From Phaeobacter piscinae (GTDB lineage Bacteria > Pseudomonadota > Alphaproteobacteria > Rhodobacterales > Rhodobacteraceae): a DNA stretch of 64,000 nt. Numbering within the stretch: the stretch's first letter is position 1; each line of letters opens with the position of its first letter. Below the pieces are notes generated by a model. The model did not search any database and was not told where the DNA came from. It saw only the letters and a program-made list of their open reading frames with translations. The stretch covers positions 2,356,001 to 2,420,000 of the forward strand of contig NZ_CP010681.1 in the NCBI RefSeq assembly GCF_002407245.1. The letters run 5' to 3'. A program made the translations under genes and the position numbers. Positions 18,789-27,418 of the stretch are shown in pieces.

Positions 18789-19832
18789 TCAGTTGGTGAA
18801 GCCGGTGAAGCGGCGCACGGCCTCACCATCGGCGAGCGCGCCGCCACCGGTCAGCACGATTTCTTCACCGCCCTGCAGACCGGAGGTGATCTCAATCTGG
18901 CCACCATCGGTGGCGGAGGTTTCAACCTTGGTCCAGGTCACGGTGCCCTCATCCCCACCTTTGGGTGAAAACAGCATCACGCCGGGCTCCCCATTGGCGG
19001 CGGGCACAATTGCGGTCGGTGGAACCACGATAGCTGATAACCCGGTATCCACAGTGACCCGTACGGTCGTGGACGCCCCGGGGAAGACCTGACGGTCCTT
19101 TGGCGGATCCAGGCGGAAAGTCACGCGATAGGTCTGGCCAACACTGCTGGCCTCGGCATCGAATTCCAGAATTTCCAGCGGATATGCGGTATCGCTGTTT
19201 GGAAAGGTTGCGGTGATCGTCAGGGCGTCATTGTCTTCCCCCTGCTGGAACAGCACTTCAGGCACATCGACCTCAATGTGGAGTTCCGACATGTCGTGCA
19301 AACGCACAACCGGCGCACCCGCGCTGACGGTGCTGAACAACGCTACCTCCCGGCTGGAAACCAACGCATCAAATGGGGCGTTCAGAGTTGCATGTTCCAG
19401 CGCGTAATCCGCATCCCGCAGAGCAATCCGCGCCAGACCCGCCTGGGTCTCGGCATCGTCGATGGAGACCTGGCTAACGGTACCAGTCAGTTTTTCCAGA
19501 CGCGTGACCGTGCGATCTGCCTGTTCCTTTTGCAGCTGCGCTTGACCAAGTTTCAGCTCAAACGGTTCGAGGTCCAGTTCAGCAACCAGCGCCCCCTTTG
19601 GCACAAAGGCACCTTCTGTCACGGGAAACTTCACCACCTGACCGCCAACCTGGAACGCCAGATCAACCGTTTCCTTGGCGGCGACCTGACCGTAAAACTC
19701 GCGGTGGATGGGCATTGCGCCGGACTGTGTTTCCATCAGTTTGACAGGTTTCAGGACATCCGCGGCAAGTGCCGGTCCCCCTGCCAACATCAGCGCGGCG
19801 ATACCGGCAATGACTCTCGAACTCAGCTGCAT
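18789..19832 (-). CDS. RND efflux periplasmic adaptor subunit
   Basis: Encodes 347 residues. A Sec signal peptide (ends near GGPALA-AD) has no lipobox cysteine, so the protein is periplasmic or held by its partner rather than lipid-anchored. The order is typical of membrane-fusion proteins: a lipoyl half-motif (VDLAFQVGGQVVKFPVTEG), a helical hairpin (LGQAQLQKEQADRTVTRLEK), the second lipoyl half (LNAPFDALVSSREV), then beta-barrel and membrane-proximal domains. It starts three bases after the marR stop and ends 11 bases before the permease: one operon. Confidence 0.92.
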   Translation of the reverse strand: MQLSSRVIAGIAALMLAGGPALAADVLKPVKLMETQSGAMPIHREFYGQVAAKETVDLAFQVGGQVVKFPVTEGAFVPKGALVAELDLEPFELKLGQAQLQKEQADRTVTRLEKLTGTVSQVSIDDAETQAGLARIALRDADYALEHATLNAPFDALVSSREVALFSTVSAGAPVVRLHDMSELHIEVDVPEVLFQQGEDNDALTITATFPNSDTAYPLEILEFDAEASSVGQTYRVTFRLDPPKDRQVFPGASTTVRVTVDTGLSAIVVPPTAIVPAANGEPGVMLFSPKGGDEGTVTWTKVETSATDGGQIEITSGLQGGEEIVLTGGGALADGEAVRRFTGFTN

Positions 19833-19835
19833 AAG

Positions 19836-20333
19836 TTACTCCTTCCGAAGCGGATTCGCGTCCGCCGCTACAACAGTGTCATGGATTTTGGCCGAAAGGG
19901 CCGCAAATTGTTGGATTTCGTCCCGGTCAAGCCCGGAAATGCGCTGAAACAGCTCAGACATCGCCGCCACCAGGCGATCCCGCTTGACCACACCATCTGG
20001 CGTTAGTGACAAAAGCCAAGCGCGCCGATCCTGAGGATCGCGGCTGCGCCAGATCAGCCCTTGTCGTTCCAGACGGTCTGCCGCCGCAGTCACCGAAGAG
20101 GGAACGGTCTGCAGCATTCGTGCCAGTTCCCCCATACGGGATGGGGTCCCAAGACGCACCAGGATGTGACATTCCATTCGGCTCAATTCGGGCATATCAA
20201 CGCTGTCTTCGATGCAGGCATCAATGCGCCAATAGAGCGCAAAAACGCCCAACATCGCGCAGACCTCCGGGCGGGTCTCGCGCGAAGCCTGGTCAGTGTC
20301 ATGGTCAGAAATCTTGTCGGAGTCTCGAATCAT
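19836..20333 (-). CDS. MarR-family transcriptional regulator
   Basis: Encodes 165 residues from the ATG at 20333; an upstream ATG and TTG in frame are possible. The winged-helix core reads MECHILVRLG then MGELARMLQTVPSSVTAAADRL. The wing GLIWRSRDPQDRRAWLLSLT carries the MarR signature DxRD/RR. It is the first gene of the efflux operon, so it most likely represses the pump and itself until a ligand binds. A 13-bp near-palindrome lies just upstream. It is divergent from the KAS III gene, which could share the control. Confidence 0.88.
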   Translation of the reverse strand: MIRDSDKISDHDTDQASRETRPEVCAMLGVFALYWRIDACIEDSVDMPELSRMECHILVRLGTPSRMGELARMLQTVPSSVTAAADRLERQGLIWRSRDPQDRRAWLLSLTPDGVVKRDRLVAAMSELFQRISGLDRDEIQQFAALSAKIHDTVVAADANPLRKE

Positions 20334-20361
20334 ATCGCCACCGCCTTCAGGGGGCATATAC

Positions 20362-20374
20362 TTCAAAATTCGAA
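20362..20374. promoter_or_regulatory. Near-palindrome, candidate MarR operator
   Basis: TTCAAAATTCGAA pairs with itself at five of six positions on each side of a central A. It lies in the AT-rich divergent region between marR and the KAS III gene, where an autoregulatory MarR site would be expected. Confidence 0.4.
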
Positions 20375-20544
20375 CTATTCAAGGAAGGAAGTTTTCTAAG
20401 CGCCTCAAACCGGCTGCGGCCCCCTCCCTGTGGCGTTGACGTAGGAGCAGCTATTGCCATGAGCCATGGCGCCAGACTTGACCTGACAGGGGGAAGATGC
20501 CCAGATATGCAGCACTTTTTGAAAACCACCCGAAGGTCCAGCGC

Positions 20545-21669
20545 ATGTTCACACCCGCCATCACCGGCACGGGCGTCTTCACCCCGTCACAGACGATCAC
20601 CAACGCCGAGCTGGTCGCGGCATTCAATGCCTACGCAGACAAGACCAATGCCGAAAATGCTGAGGCGATTGCCGCTGGCAAGATAGAGCCGCTGGCGCAT
20701 TCCTCGGAAGAGTTCATTCTCAAGGCTTCCGGCATCGAGCAGCGCTATGTGATGGACAAAAGCGGCGTTCTGGATCCCGAGGTAATGCACCCGCTGTTGC
20801 GTCAACGCAGCGATGATGAGCCGTCAATCATGGCAGAGATGGCGCTGGATGCCGCCAAAAAGGCGCTGGCACAGGCAGGCAAGACCGCTGCCGATGTTGA
20901 TGCGGTAATCTGCGCGGCCTCCAATATGGAACGCGCCTACCCTGCGCTGGCAATCGAAATTCAGGATCTGTTGGGCATTGAGGGCTTTGCCTTTGACATG
21001 AATGTCGCCTGTTCCTCGGCCACCTTTGGCATTCAGGCCGCCGCAGATATGGTGCGGTCGGGGTCAATCCGCGCGGCATTGGTGGTGAACCCGGAGATAT
21101 GCTCCGGCCACCTGGAATGGCGCGACCGCGATTGTCACTTCATCTTTGGCGATGTGGCGACAGCGACCCTGATCGAGCGCAGCGAAGACGCAACGGGAGC
21201 TTATTTCGAGATCCTGTCGACCCGCTGTGCCACCAGTTTCTCCAACAACATCCGCAACAACAATGGCTACCTGCGCCGCTCCCGCCCGGACGGCGTCGAG
21301 GATCGCCGCGACATGCAGTTCATGCAGAACGGGCGTAAGGTGTTTAAGGAAGTGCTGCCGATGGTCAGCCAGCACATCGCCGAGCATATGGAGGCTGAAG
21401 AGATTGCAAACACCGACCTGAAGCGGCTCTGGCTGCATCAAGCGAATAAGACGATGAATGATTTCATCGGCAAGAAAGTCCTCGGCCGCACACCGGAGGC
21501 CGGTGAACAGCCCAATATCCTGCAGGATTACGCCAATACATCCTCAGCTGGGTCGATCATCGCTTTCTCGAAATACTCAGACGATCTGGTCGCGGGGGAT
21601 CTTGGGCTGATCTGTTCGTTTGGGGCAGGCTATTCCGTGGGTTCCGTTATCCTGCGCCGCGTTGCCTGA
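20545..21669 (+). CDS. Long-form beta-ketoacyl-ACP synthase III (KAS III/FabH-like)
   Basis: Encodes 374 residues from the ATG at 20545, with GAAGG 8 bases upstream; a longer frame begins 48 bases earlier without family sequence. The thiolase-fold Cys-His-Asn triad is intact: C156 in MNVACSSATFG, H298 in LHQANKTMN, N331 in DYANTSSAGS. At about 50 residues longer than housekeeping FabH it belongs to a second KAS III class, resembling, from memory, Pseudomonas PA3286, which uses medium-chain acyl-CoA. It may salvage acyl-CoAs into lipid synthesis. No fatty-acid genes adjoin it, and it diverges from the marR-efflux operon. Confidence 0.85.
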   Translation: MFTPAITGTGVFTPSQTITNAELVAAFNAYADKTNAENAEAIAAGKIEPLAHSSEEFILKASGIEQRYVMDKSGVLDPEVMHPLLRQRSDDEPSIMAEMALDAAKKALAQAGKTAADVDAVICAASNMERAYPALAIEIQDLLGIEGFAFDMNVACSSATFGIQAAADMVRSGSIRAALVVNPEICSGHLEWRDRDCHFIFGDVATATLIERSEDATGAYFEILSTRCATSFSNNIRNNNGYLRRSRPDGVEDRRDMQFMQNGRKVFKEVLPMVSQHIAEHMEAEEIANTDLKRLWLHQANKTMNDFIGKKVLGRTPEAGEQPNILQDYANTSSAGSIIAFSKYSDDLVAGDLGLICSFGAGYSVGSVILRRVA

Positions 21670-21713
21670 ACCTTCGCAGGTTCGCCCTAGTTTAGAATAT
21701 GAGCCATAGAAAA

Positions 21714-21743
21714 GGGCCTGCCGAGTGTGGCAGGCCCTGTTTT
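21714..21743. terminator. Bidirectional intrinsic terminator
   Basis: A 9-bp stem (GGGCCTGCC and complement) with a six-base loop and A/T-rich flanks on both sides, between convergent KAS III and arsH. Confidence 0.8.
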
Positions 21744-21768
21744 ATAACGGAGCACCTGACGATCCGGG

Positions 21769-22518
21769 CTATTTCTGCGACACCCGCTGATGCACGGCTT
21801 CGACATCTTCAACCCGCTCGGAATAGCGGTCGACCAGGTAATCCTTGCGACCACGGGTCAGCCAGGTGAATTTCACCAACTCTTCCATCACATCGACAAC
21901 CCGGCGATAGAACGGTCCGTCAGGCAGTCGCTCGCCCTCGCCAAATTCCAGCCAGGCTCGGGGAATGGAGGACTGGTTGGGTATTGTGATCATCCGCATC
22001 CAGCGGCCCAGAATGCGCATCTGATTGACCGCATTGAAGGATTGCGACCCACCGGAGACCTGCATCACCGCCAGCGTCTTGCCCTGCGTGGTGCGGATGC
22101 CGCCCTTCAGCGACAGCGGCAGCCAGTCGATCTGTGTCTTCATAATGCCGGTCATTGCGCCATGGCGTTCGGGGCTGGACCAGACCATGCCATCGCTCCA
22201 GACCGCCAGATCACGCAGTTCGGTGACCTTGGGATGTCCCTCGGATCCTTCGTCATCCGGCAGGGGCAATCCGCTCGGATCAAAGATCCGCGTCTCACAG
22301 CCCAGCGCGCGAAGGATCCGCGCAGCCTCCTCGGCGACTTTTCGTGAATAGCTTACAGACCGCAACGACCCGTAAAGGAGCAGAATACGCAGTGGATGCT
22401 GCGGATCGTCCGCCGCTGCCAGACCAGCAACATCAATCTGTGGCAATGCAGCGTCAACGAGCGCAGGCAGATCCTCGGCCGCTCGTGCTCCAAGCGTCGC
22501 GGCCTTCCCCGTTGACAT
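21769..22518 (-). CDS. arsH: ArsH-type NADPH-dependent FMN reductase
   Basis: Encodes 249 residues from the ATG at 22518; a GTG nine bases upstream is also possible. ArsH flavoproteins oxidise or detoxify trivalent organoarsenicals and reduce quinones or azo dyes. The flavodoxin-like FMN loop reads [15 protein letters not shown], and the ArsH-specific [20 protein letters not shown] and [21 protein letters not shown] are plain. Other ars genes (arsR, arsC, acr3) are absent. Its start is at the stop of an upstream helix-turn-helix gene, so the two are coupled. Confidence 0.93.
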   Translation of the reverse strand: MSTGKAATLGARAAEDLPALVDAALPQIDVAGLAAADDPQHPLRILLLYGSLRSVSYSRKVAEEAARILRALGCETRIFDPSGLPLPDDEGSEGHPKVTELRDLAVWSDGMVWSSPERHGAMTGIMKTQIDWLPLSLKGGIRTTQGKTLAVMQVSGGSQSFNAVNQMRILGRWMRMITIPNQSSIPRAWLEFGEGERLPDGPFYRRVVDVMEELVKFTWLTRGRKDYLVDRYSERVEDVEAVHQRVSQK

Positions 22519-22519
22519 C

Positions 22520-22981
22520 TCAGCCACTCTCTTCTTCCAGATGCAGTTTCATATCCAGCAACACCTGCTGCAACATCACCGTTTCGCGCAGCAGTCGCTT
22601 GGCCTCGTTGATGGTGATAATTCCATCGGCCATCGCCTCCTGGTATTCACTCATCAAGGTGGCGAAACGCTGGCTCAGTGCGATCACATCGGCATTGACG
22701 CCACCGCTGCGGGCCTCTGACGCCGCGCTTGCCTCACAATACGATAGGGTGATGTTCTTTAGATCCGCCAGACCCGATGTCACATGCGGAAAGGAGGCCG
22801 CGGCCTCAAGCTTGGCCACTGCATCAACCGGCATGAAGCGATCGGCGTGTTCGGCATTATCCGAGTAATACCGGCCAAGCGTCGCCTTGGATTTCCCTGT
22901 GATCTGGCAGGCCGCCTCGATCCCCACATCCTTGACCAGCGCCTCGGTGTGTTTTTTTAGATAAGTACCTATGTCTGCCAT
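22520..22981 (-). CDS. Putative helix-turn-helix protein, unrecognised family
   Basis: Encodes 153 residues from the ATG at 22981 ([20 protein letters not shown]), with AGGTAG upstream. Residues about 10-45 ([20 protein letters not shown]) look like a phage-CII-like helix-turn-helix. The C-terminal half is helical and rich in acidic and Met/Leu residues, consistent with oligomerisation. I do not recognise a named family. Its TGA overlaps the arsH start region. An inverted repeat about 25 bases upstream of its ATG suggests autoregulation. It may control arsH; that is inference from position. Confidence 0.6.
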   Translation of the reverse strand: MADIGTYLKKHTEALVKDVGIEAACQITGKSKATLGRYYSDNAEHADRFMPVDAVAKLEAAASFPHVTSGLADLKNITLSYCEASAASEARSGGVNADVIALSQRFATLMSEYQEAMADGIITINEAKRLLRETVMLQQVLLDMKLHLEEESG

Positions 22982-23368
22982 ATAAATTCTACCTGCATAT
23001 GACCGCTTCCCCATTGGGGAAGAAACGCGTTAATTTCCCATTCACGACACTTAAAGGAAATGCGAACCTATTTCTATCCCTAAGGTTTTAAGGGACTTAC
23101 AGCGCTGATCCAGGTCTTACGACAGGGAAATGTGTTGGGGGCGGGGGCGTGTTTCGTGGGCCTTCGCTGGTGGGCAATTTCCGTCCAGTTTGCGCCCTGC
23201 CGCGGGTGTCGTGTGGTTCGTTTCTCGGGTTGTTTCGCCTCGGACCGACATCAGCGTGCAGGGTGCTTCACGGATGGCTCACCCAAGCCCGCCCTGCCAT
23301 TCCACATCTGGCCGCATCTGATGAAGAAAACCGTTTCCTCCGGGGGGCACTGCGGCTAAATCAGCCCC
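22982..23368. other. 387-base intergenic region
   Basis: Divergent promoter region between the helix-turn-helix gene and tdk. It holds an inverted repeat at 23006-23022 and further TTTCC/GGAAA half-sites near 23033, 23057 and 23124. The tdk-proximal half is G/T-rich with overlapping plus-strand frames but no supported gene. Confidence 0.5.
23006..23022. promoter_or_regulatory. Inverted repeat, candidate operator of the helix-turn-helix gene
   Basis: CTTCCCC-ATT-GGGGAAG, a perfect 7-bp dyad 25 bases upstream of the start at 22981. No T-run follows, so it is a better operator than terminator. Confidence 0.45.
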
Positions 23369-23968
23369 ATGGCCAAGCTTTACTTTCATTACTCCACCAT
23401 GAATGCCGGCAAATCGACGGTGCTCTTGCAAGCCTCGCATAACTACCGCGAGAACAATATGGACACCTATCTGCTGACTGCGGCGTTGGATGACCGCGCC
23501 GGTCAGGGGCGGATTGCCTCCCGCATCGGGATCGGCGCCGAGGCGGATATGTTTCGCCCCGGCGAGAACCTGTTTGACAAGGTCGCCAACCGTCTGGCCA
23601 AGGGCCCGGTCGCCAGTATCTTTGTCGATGAGGCGCAGTTTCTGTCGCCGGATCAGGTCTGGGATCTGGCACGGGTGGTGGATGATCTGCGGGTGCCGGT
23701 GCTGTGCTACGGGCTCAGGGTCGATTTTCAGGGCAAGCTGTTTCCGGGATCGGCGACACTGCTGGCGCTGGCTGATGAAATGCGCGAGGTGCGCACCATC
23801 TGTCACTGCGGCAAGAAGGCGACCATGGTGATCCGGCAGGATGATCAGGGGCGGACCATCACCGAAGGGGCCCAGGTACAGATCGGCGGCAATGAAACAT
23901 ATGTGTCGCTCTGCCGTCGCCACTGGCGACAGGCCACGGGTGACCTGCCTGCGGAGGCGTCTGACTGA
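23369..23968 (+). CDS. tdk: Thymidine kinase
   Basis: Encodes 199 residues, normal for the type II (TK1-like) enzyme that phosphorylates thymidine in salvage. The P-loop reads YSTMNAGKSTVLL. The Walker B-like VDEAQFLSPDQVWDLA and the lasso region LCYGLRVDFQGKLFPGS follow. Zinc ligands are CHCGKK and a C-terminal CRRHW. There is no close partner gene. The start directly follows AGCCCC without a strong ribosome binding site, but no better start exists. Confidence 0.95.
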   Translation: MAKLYFHYSTMNAGKSTVLLQASHNYRENNMDTYLLTAALDDRAGQGRIASRIGIGAEADMFRPGENLFDKVANRLAKGPVASIFVDEAQFLSPDQVWDLARVVDDLRVPVLCYGLRVDFQGKLFPGSATLLALADEMREVRTICHCGKKATMVIRQDDQGRTITEGAQVQIGGNETYVSLCRRHWRQATGDLPAEASD

Positions 23969-24029
23969 CGCACTCAGACCAAAACTAAGGCGGGGCGCAT
24001 ACTCTCCGCGCCCCAACCTTTGCATTTTG

Positions 24030-24986
24030 TCAAACCGGCGAAATCAGCGGCTTCCCAGCCAGGAAGGCCGCCACATTGTCCAGCGCCAGTTGTCCCATAT
24101 CGCTGCGCACCTCTTCCGTGGCTGTGCCCAGATGCGGCAGGAGCGTGACCTGCTCCATCTGCCGCAGCGCCAATGGCACCTCTGGTTCGAACTCATAGAC
24201 ATCCAGCCCGGCCCCGGCGATCTGCCCCGTCTGAAGGGCCGAAATCAGCGCCGCCTCGTCCACGACCTCGCCACGGGCTATATTGATCAACAGCGCCTTG
24301 GGCCGCATCGCCGCCAGCACCCCCGCATTGATCAGATGCCGGGTCTCGGCACCGCCGGGCACTGCCAGCACCAGCACATCGACACTTGCCGCCAAGGCAT
24401 TCAGGCTGTCGACCCGGACCGCCGGAAAGCCCGGTGATTTTTCACTGCGCGCCAGATAGCTGACCGACATGCCAAAACCGAAGTGACAGCGCCGCGCGAT
24501 GGCCTCACCAATGCGACCGAAGCCGACGATACCCACATGTTTGCCGGTCAGATGCAGCCCCAGCATCTGGGTCGGATGCCAGCCCTGCCATTGACCGGAG
24601 CGGACCAGCCGCTCCCCCTCGCCCGCCCGACGTGCGGTCATCAGCATCAGCGTCAGCGCGGTATCGGCGGTGGCATCGGTGACCGCGCCCGGTGTATTGC
24701 TGACCGCAATGCCCGCAGTTTTCGCGGCGTCGACGTCAATGTGATTGTAGCCGACGCCAAAATTGGCCAGCAGCCTGCACCGAGGTGCGGAGATACCGGC
24801 AAAGCTCGCCGCGTCGAACTGATCGCCAAGGGTGGGCATAACGATATCAAACTCACGCAGCGCCCGCTGGCGGTCCTCGGCACTCAGTGGCGTTGTCTCC
24901 TGCCGGATCTCGACATCGAATTCCGACCGGGCCCGCGCCTCAACAGCCGCGGTCATCGGACGGGTAATCCAGAGTTTACCGCTCAA
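24030..24986 (-). CDS. D-2-hydroxyacid dehydrogenase, probable glyoxylate/hydroxypyruvate reductase
   Basis: Encodes 318 residues if started at TTG 24986, which overlaps the csaA stop as TTGA. The frame is open far upstream, but that part is a shadow of csaA. The NAD(P) loop is VGIVGFGRIGEAIARR. The catalytic residues are Arg in INIARGEVVDE, Glu in YEFEPEVP and His in LLPHLGTATEEV. NFGVGYNHIDVDAA is typical of the GRHPR branch, so reduction of glyoxylate or hydroxypyruvate is likely. It is the last gene of a proC-csaA-dehydrogenase run. Confidence 0.85.
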   Translation of the reverse strand: MSGKLWITRPMTAAVEARARSEFDVEIRQETTPLSAEDRQRALREFDIVMPTLGDQFDAASFAGISAPRCRLLANFGVGYNHIDVDAAKTAGIAVSNTPGAVTDATADTALTLMLMTARRAGEGERLVRSGQWQGWHPTQMLGLHLTGKHVGIVGFGRIGEAIARRCHFGFGMSVSYLARSEKSPGFPAVRVDSLNALAASVDVLVLAVPGGAETRHLINAGVLAAMRPKALLINIARGEVVDEAALISALQTGQIAGAGLDVYEFEPEVPLALRQMEQVTLLPHLGTATEEVRSDMGQLALDNVAAFLAGKPLISPV

Positions 24987-25321
24987 TGCATCCGCCCCCC
25001 AAGTGGTACAGCCCCATCCGGGCCGATCAACATGATTTCGCCCGCCTCGTCCGGCAGCCCCAGAACCAGCACTTCTGACATGAATTTGCCGATCTGCCGG
25101 GGCGGGAAATTGACCACCGCCATCACCTGTCTGCCCAAGAGTTTTTCCGGGGTGTAATGTGCGGTGACCTGCGCCGAGGTTTTCTTGACGCCGATCTCGT
25201 CGCCGAAATCCACCCACATCTTGATCGCGGGTTTGCGGGCCTCGGGGTAGTCCTCAGCGCGCACAACCTCGCCGACGCGGATATCGACCTTCAGAAAATC
25301 GTCGAAACTGATGTTATCCAC
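24983..25321 (-). CDS. csaA: CsaA-type tRNA-binding protein
   Basis: Encodes 112 residues, all of it one OB-fold tRNA-binding domain like the C-terminal domain of MetRS and Trbp111. Hallmarks are FLKVDIRVGEVVRAEDYPEA, KMWVDFGDEIGVKKTSAQVT, and the dimer strand GRQVMAVVNFPPRQIG. In Bacillus it was described as a secretion chaperone, but RNA binding is the structural prediction. It overlaps proC by 8 bases upstream and the dehydrogenase by 4 downstream, so translation is coupled. Confidence 0.92.
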   Translation of the reverse strand: MDNISFDDFLKVDIRVGEVVRAEDYPEARKPAIKMWVDFGDEIGVKKTSAQVTAHYTPEKLLGRQVMAVVNFPPRQIGKFMSEVLVLGLPDEAGEIMLIGPDGAVPLGGRMH

Positions 25322-26141
25322 GCGACAGCTCCTTTGACCGGTTGGAGGCCGCCGCCACCGCGCGCCGCAGCAAGGGAGGGAAGCCGTTGTCCGCGTCCAT
25401 CAGCACCTCCAACGCAGCCTGTGTGGTGCCATTGGGGCTGGTCACATTGACGCGCAGCTCTGCTGGGGTTTCCTCTGCTGCTTCCGCCAGCGCGCCTGCC
25501 CCCACCACCGTGGCCTTAGCCAACTGCATGGCAAGATCCGCCGGAAGTCCCTCGGCCTCCCCGGCGGCCGCAAGGGTTTCAATCAGGTGAAAGACATAGG
25601 CCGGACCGGAGCCGCTGACCCCGGTGACCGCGTCCATCTGCGCCTCAGCTTCCAGCCGGACCGTCTGACCGATGGCCTGCAGCAGCGTCTCCGCACGGGT
25701 CACATCGTCCGCAGAGGCACAGGCGTTGCCGATGATCGCCGTGATGCCACGCCCGACCGCAGCCGGTGTGTTCGGCATCGCCCGCACAATCGGCGTGTTG
25801 GCGCCAAGCAGGCTTTCGTAGGTGGCGATTGAGGTCCCGGCGGCCACGGAAATGAACAGCGTCTCGCCATTGCCGAGCTGTTGCAGCTGCGGCAATGCCT
25901 CACCCATCATCTGCGGCTTGACCGCGATCAACACGATCCCCGGTGCATCGGCACCCGCCTCAGGCAGCGGCGCGTTGATGTGAACACCTGTCTGACGCAG
26001 CCAATCGGACGGGTTGGGATCGATCACCCAGACAGCCTCCGGGGATACCCCCCGGTCAAGCCAGCCCGCCAACATGGCCGAGCCCATCTTGCCGCAGCCC
26101 AAAAGCGCGATGCCGCGCGCTGCGATCTCTGATACCTGCAT
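25314..26141 (-). CDS. proC: Pyrroline-5-carboxylate reductase
   Basis: Encodes 275 residues. It performs the last step of proline synthesis with NAD(P)H. The Rossmann loop is ALLGCGKMGSAMLAGW. The substrate/dimer region has MDAVTGVSGSGPAYVFHLIE and VTSPNGTTQAALEVL, both near-invariant in ProC. It is first in an overlapping run with csaA and the dehydrogenase, following the YbjN gene by 57 bases. Confidence 0.96.
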   Translation of the reverse strand: MQVSEIAARGIALLGCGKMGSAMLAGWLDRGVSPEAVWVIDPNPSDWLRQTGVHINAPLPEAGADAPGIVLIAVKPQMMGEALPQLQQLGNGETLFISVAAGTSIATYESLLGANTPIVRAMPNTPAAVGRGITAIIGNACASADDVTRAETLLQAIGQTVRLEAEAQMDAVTGVSGSGPAYVFHLIETLAAAGEAEGLPADLAMQLAKATVVGAGALAEAAEETPAELRVNVTSPNGTTQAALEVLMDADNGFPPLLRRAVAAASNRSKELSRG

Positions 26142-26198
26142 CTTTCCCCTCCCCTGATCGGATCTCCGGCCCCATGCGGGACCGGTTCAGGGAAAGGT

Positions 26199-26699
26199 TT
26201 ACGCGCGCCCGTAAGCCTCTGCAATGGCGACCTGAAGCGCGTCACGCGGCGACTGCCCGCCCCAGACCATCAGCTGGATGGCCGGATAGTAGCGTTCGCA
26301 ATTGGCGACAGCGGAGTTGATCATCGTGTCGATCTGCTCCGGGCTGGCCACCTGCCCGCCGGTCAGCACCAACCCATAACGATAAAGCATCAGCTTATGA
26401 TCGGGCCAGAAGGTAAAACCGCCGGCCCAGCACTGATCGTTCATCTCGTTGATCAGCTCATAGAGCCTTGGCAGCTGGTCCTTCGGCGGCTCCATCTCAA
26501 AGCTGCACACCATCCGCAGGGTTTCTTCATAGCCGGACCACGCCAGTGTCAGCGAATAAGTTCGCCACTGACCTTCCACCGCCATCGCGATCTGATCGTC
26601 GCCTATGCGGTCGAAATCCCAATCATGGTCCGAGGCCAGATGTTCGACGATGTCGATAGGGTGAATTTCGTCTTCCAGAAAATGTTCGGAAAGAGCCAT
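26199..26699 (-). CDS. YbjN domain-containing protein
   Basis: Encodes 166 residues from the ATG at 26699 (MALSEHFLEDEIHP), chosen for the GAGAGGTGG just upstream. The YbjN domain is related to the type III secretion chaperone fold. Visible segments are YSLTLAWSGYEETLRMVCSF and NEMNDQCWAGGFTFWPDH. YbjN proteins suppress temperature-sensitive growth in E. coli, but a molecular role is not settled. It lies upstream of proC on the same strand, a common pairing in the group. Confidence 0.85.
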   Translation of the reverse strand: MALSEHFLEDEIHPIDIVEHLASDHDWDFDRIGDDQIAMAVEGQWRTYSLTLAWSGYEETLRMVCSFEMEPPKDQLPRLYELINEMNDQCWAGGFTFWPDHKLMLYRYGLVLTGGQVASPEQIDTMINSAVANCERYYPAIQLMVWGGQSPRDALQVAIAEAYGRA

Positions 26700-27073
26700 G
26701 TTGCCACCTCTCTGATCTCTAGCAAAAGAGATGCGGGGCACCCCCAATTGCTAGCGGCCTGCTCAATAAGGAGAGGAGACTTTCCTCTTCTCCTACTAGA
26801 TATGGTGGAGGCAGCGAGAGAGTCTGGCAACCCTTTATTTGGGGATAACTGCAATAAGTTGTGGACGAACCGCCCATACCCTCAAAATATCGTGACAGCG
26901 CCGTGAGTTTCAGATCGGACGCGGTTGCAGGCATCAAGATCGCGCACTGCGCCCCACATACCGGCAGAAGAATGGCGCACAGCCCAGACGAGGCCGTGCG
27001 CCAATGAATGTTGCAGATCGGATATTTCAGCCATTCCCTGGGTGTGTCCCCCAGGAACAGCACCGGGAGAGCG
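26700..27073. other. 374-base intergenic region
   Basis: It should contain the promoter of the YbjN-proC unit on the minus strand. There is a purine-rich imperfect dyad near 26771-26796. No coding frame carries a ribosome binding site or protein features, and I see no known RNA gene. Confidence 0.4.
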
Positions 27074-27322
27074 TCAGCCGGATTTGCCCGCTTCCAGCGC
27101 ATCAAGCCGCGCTTTCAACGCCTCATTCTCCTCGCGGGCTTTCTGCGCCATGGCGCGCACCGCGTCGAACTCCTCGCGGGTCACGAAATCGCGATCCGCC
27201 AGCCAACGATCGATCAACCCCTTCATCGCGGTCTCCGCCTCTTCCCGCGCGCCATGGGCCACGCCCATGGCATTGGTCATCAGCTGAGAAATATCATCCA
27301 TGATCTTGTTGCGCGTCTGCAT
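27074..27322 (-). CDS. ubiK: UbiK-family accessory factor (BMFP domain)
   Basis: Encodes 82 residues from the ATG at 27322 (MQTRNKIMDDISQLMTNAMG), with GGAG six bases upstream. UbiK homologues assist aerobic ubiquinone synthesis by helping the lipid-binding UbiJ. The C-terminus (FVTREEFDAVRAMAQKAREE) is a coiled coil with the family heptads. It is divergent from lgt with only 96 bases between the starts. Confidence 0.87.
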   Translation of the reverse strand: MQTRNKIMDDISQLMTNAMGVAHGAREEAETAMKGLIDRWLADRDFVTREEFDAVRAMAQKAREENEALKARLDALEAGKSG

Positions 27323-27418
27323 TGTCTTCTCCATGTCTGCCTTGCCCCCTATATGGGCATCAACACCGGCGGCGGCAAGCCGTTGACACTGCAGCCCCTG
27401 CAAAGGCATTGACGGCAT

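Noticed and set aside
24987..25217. 77-residue N-terminal extension of the hydroxyacid dehydrogenase
   Set aside because: It is the shadow of csaA in another frame; family similarity begins at KLWITRP.
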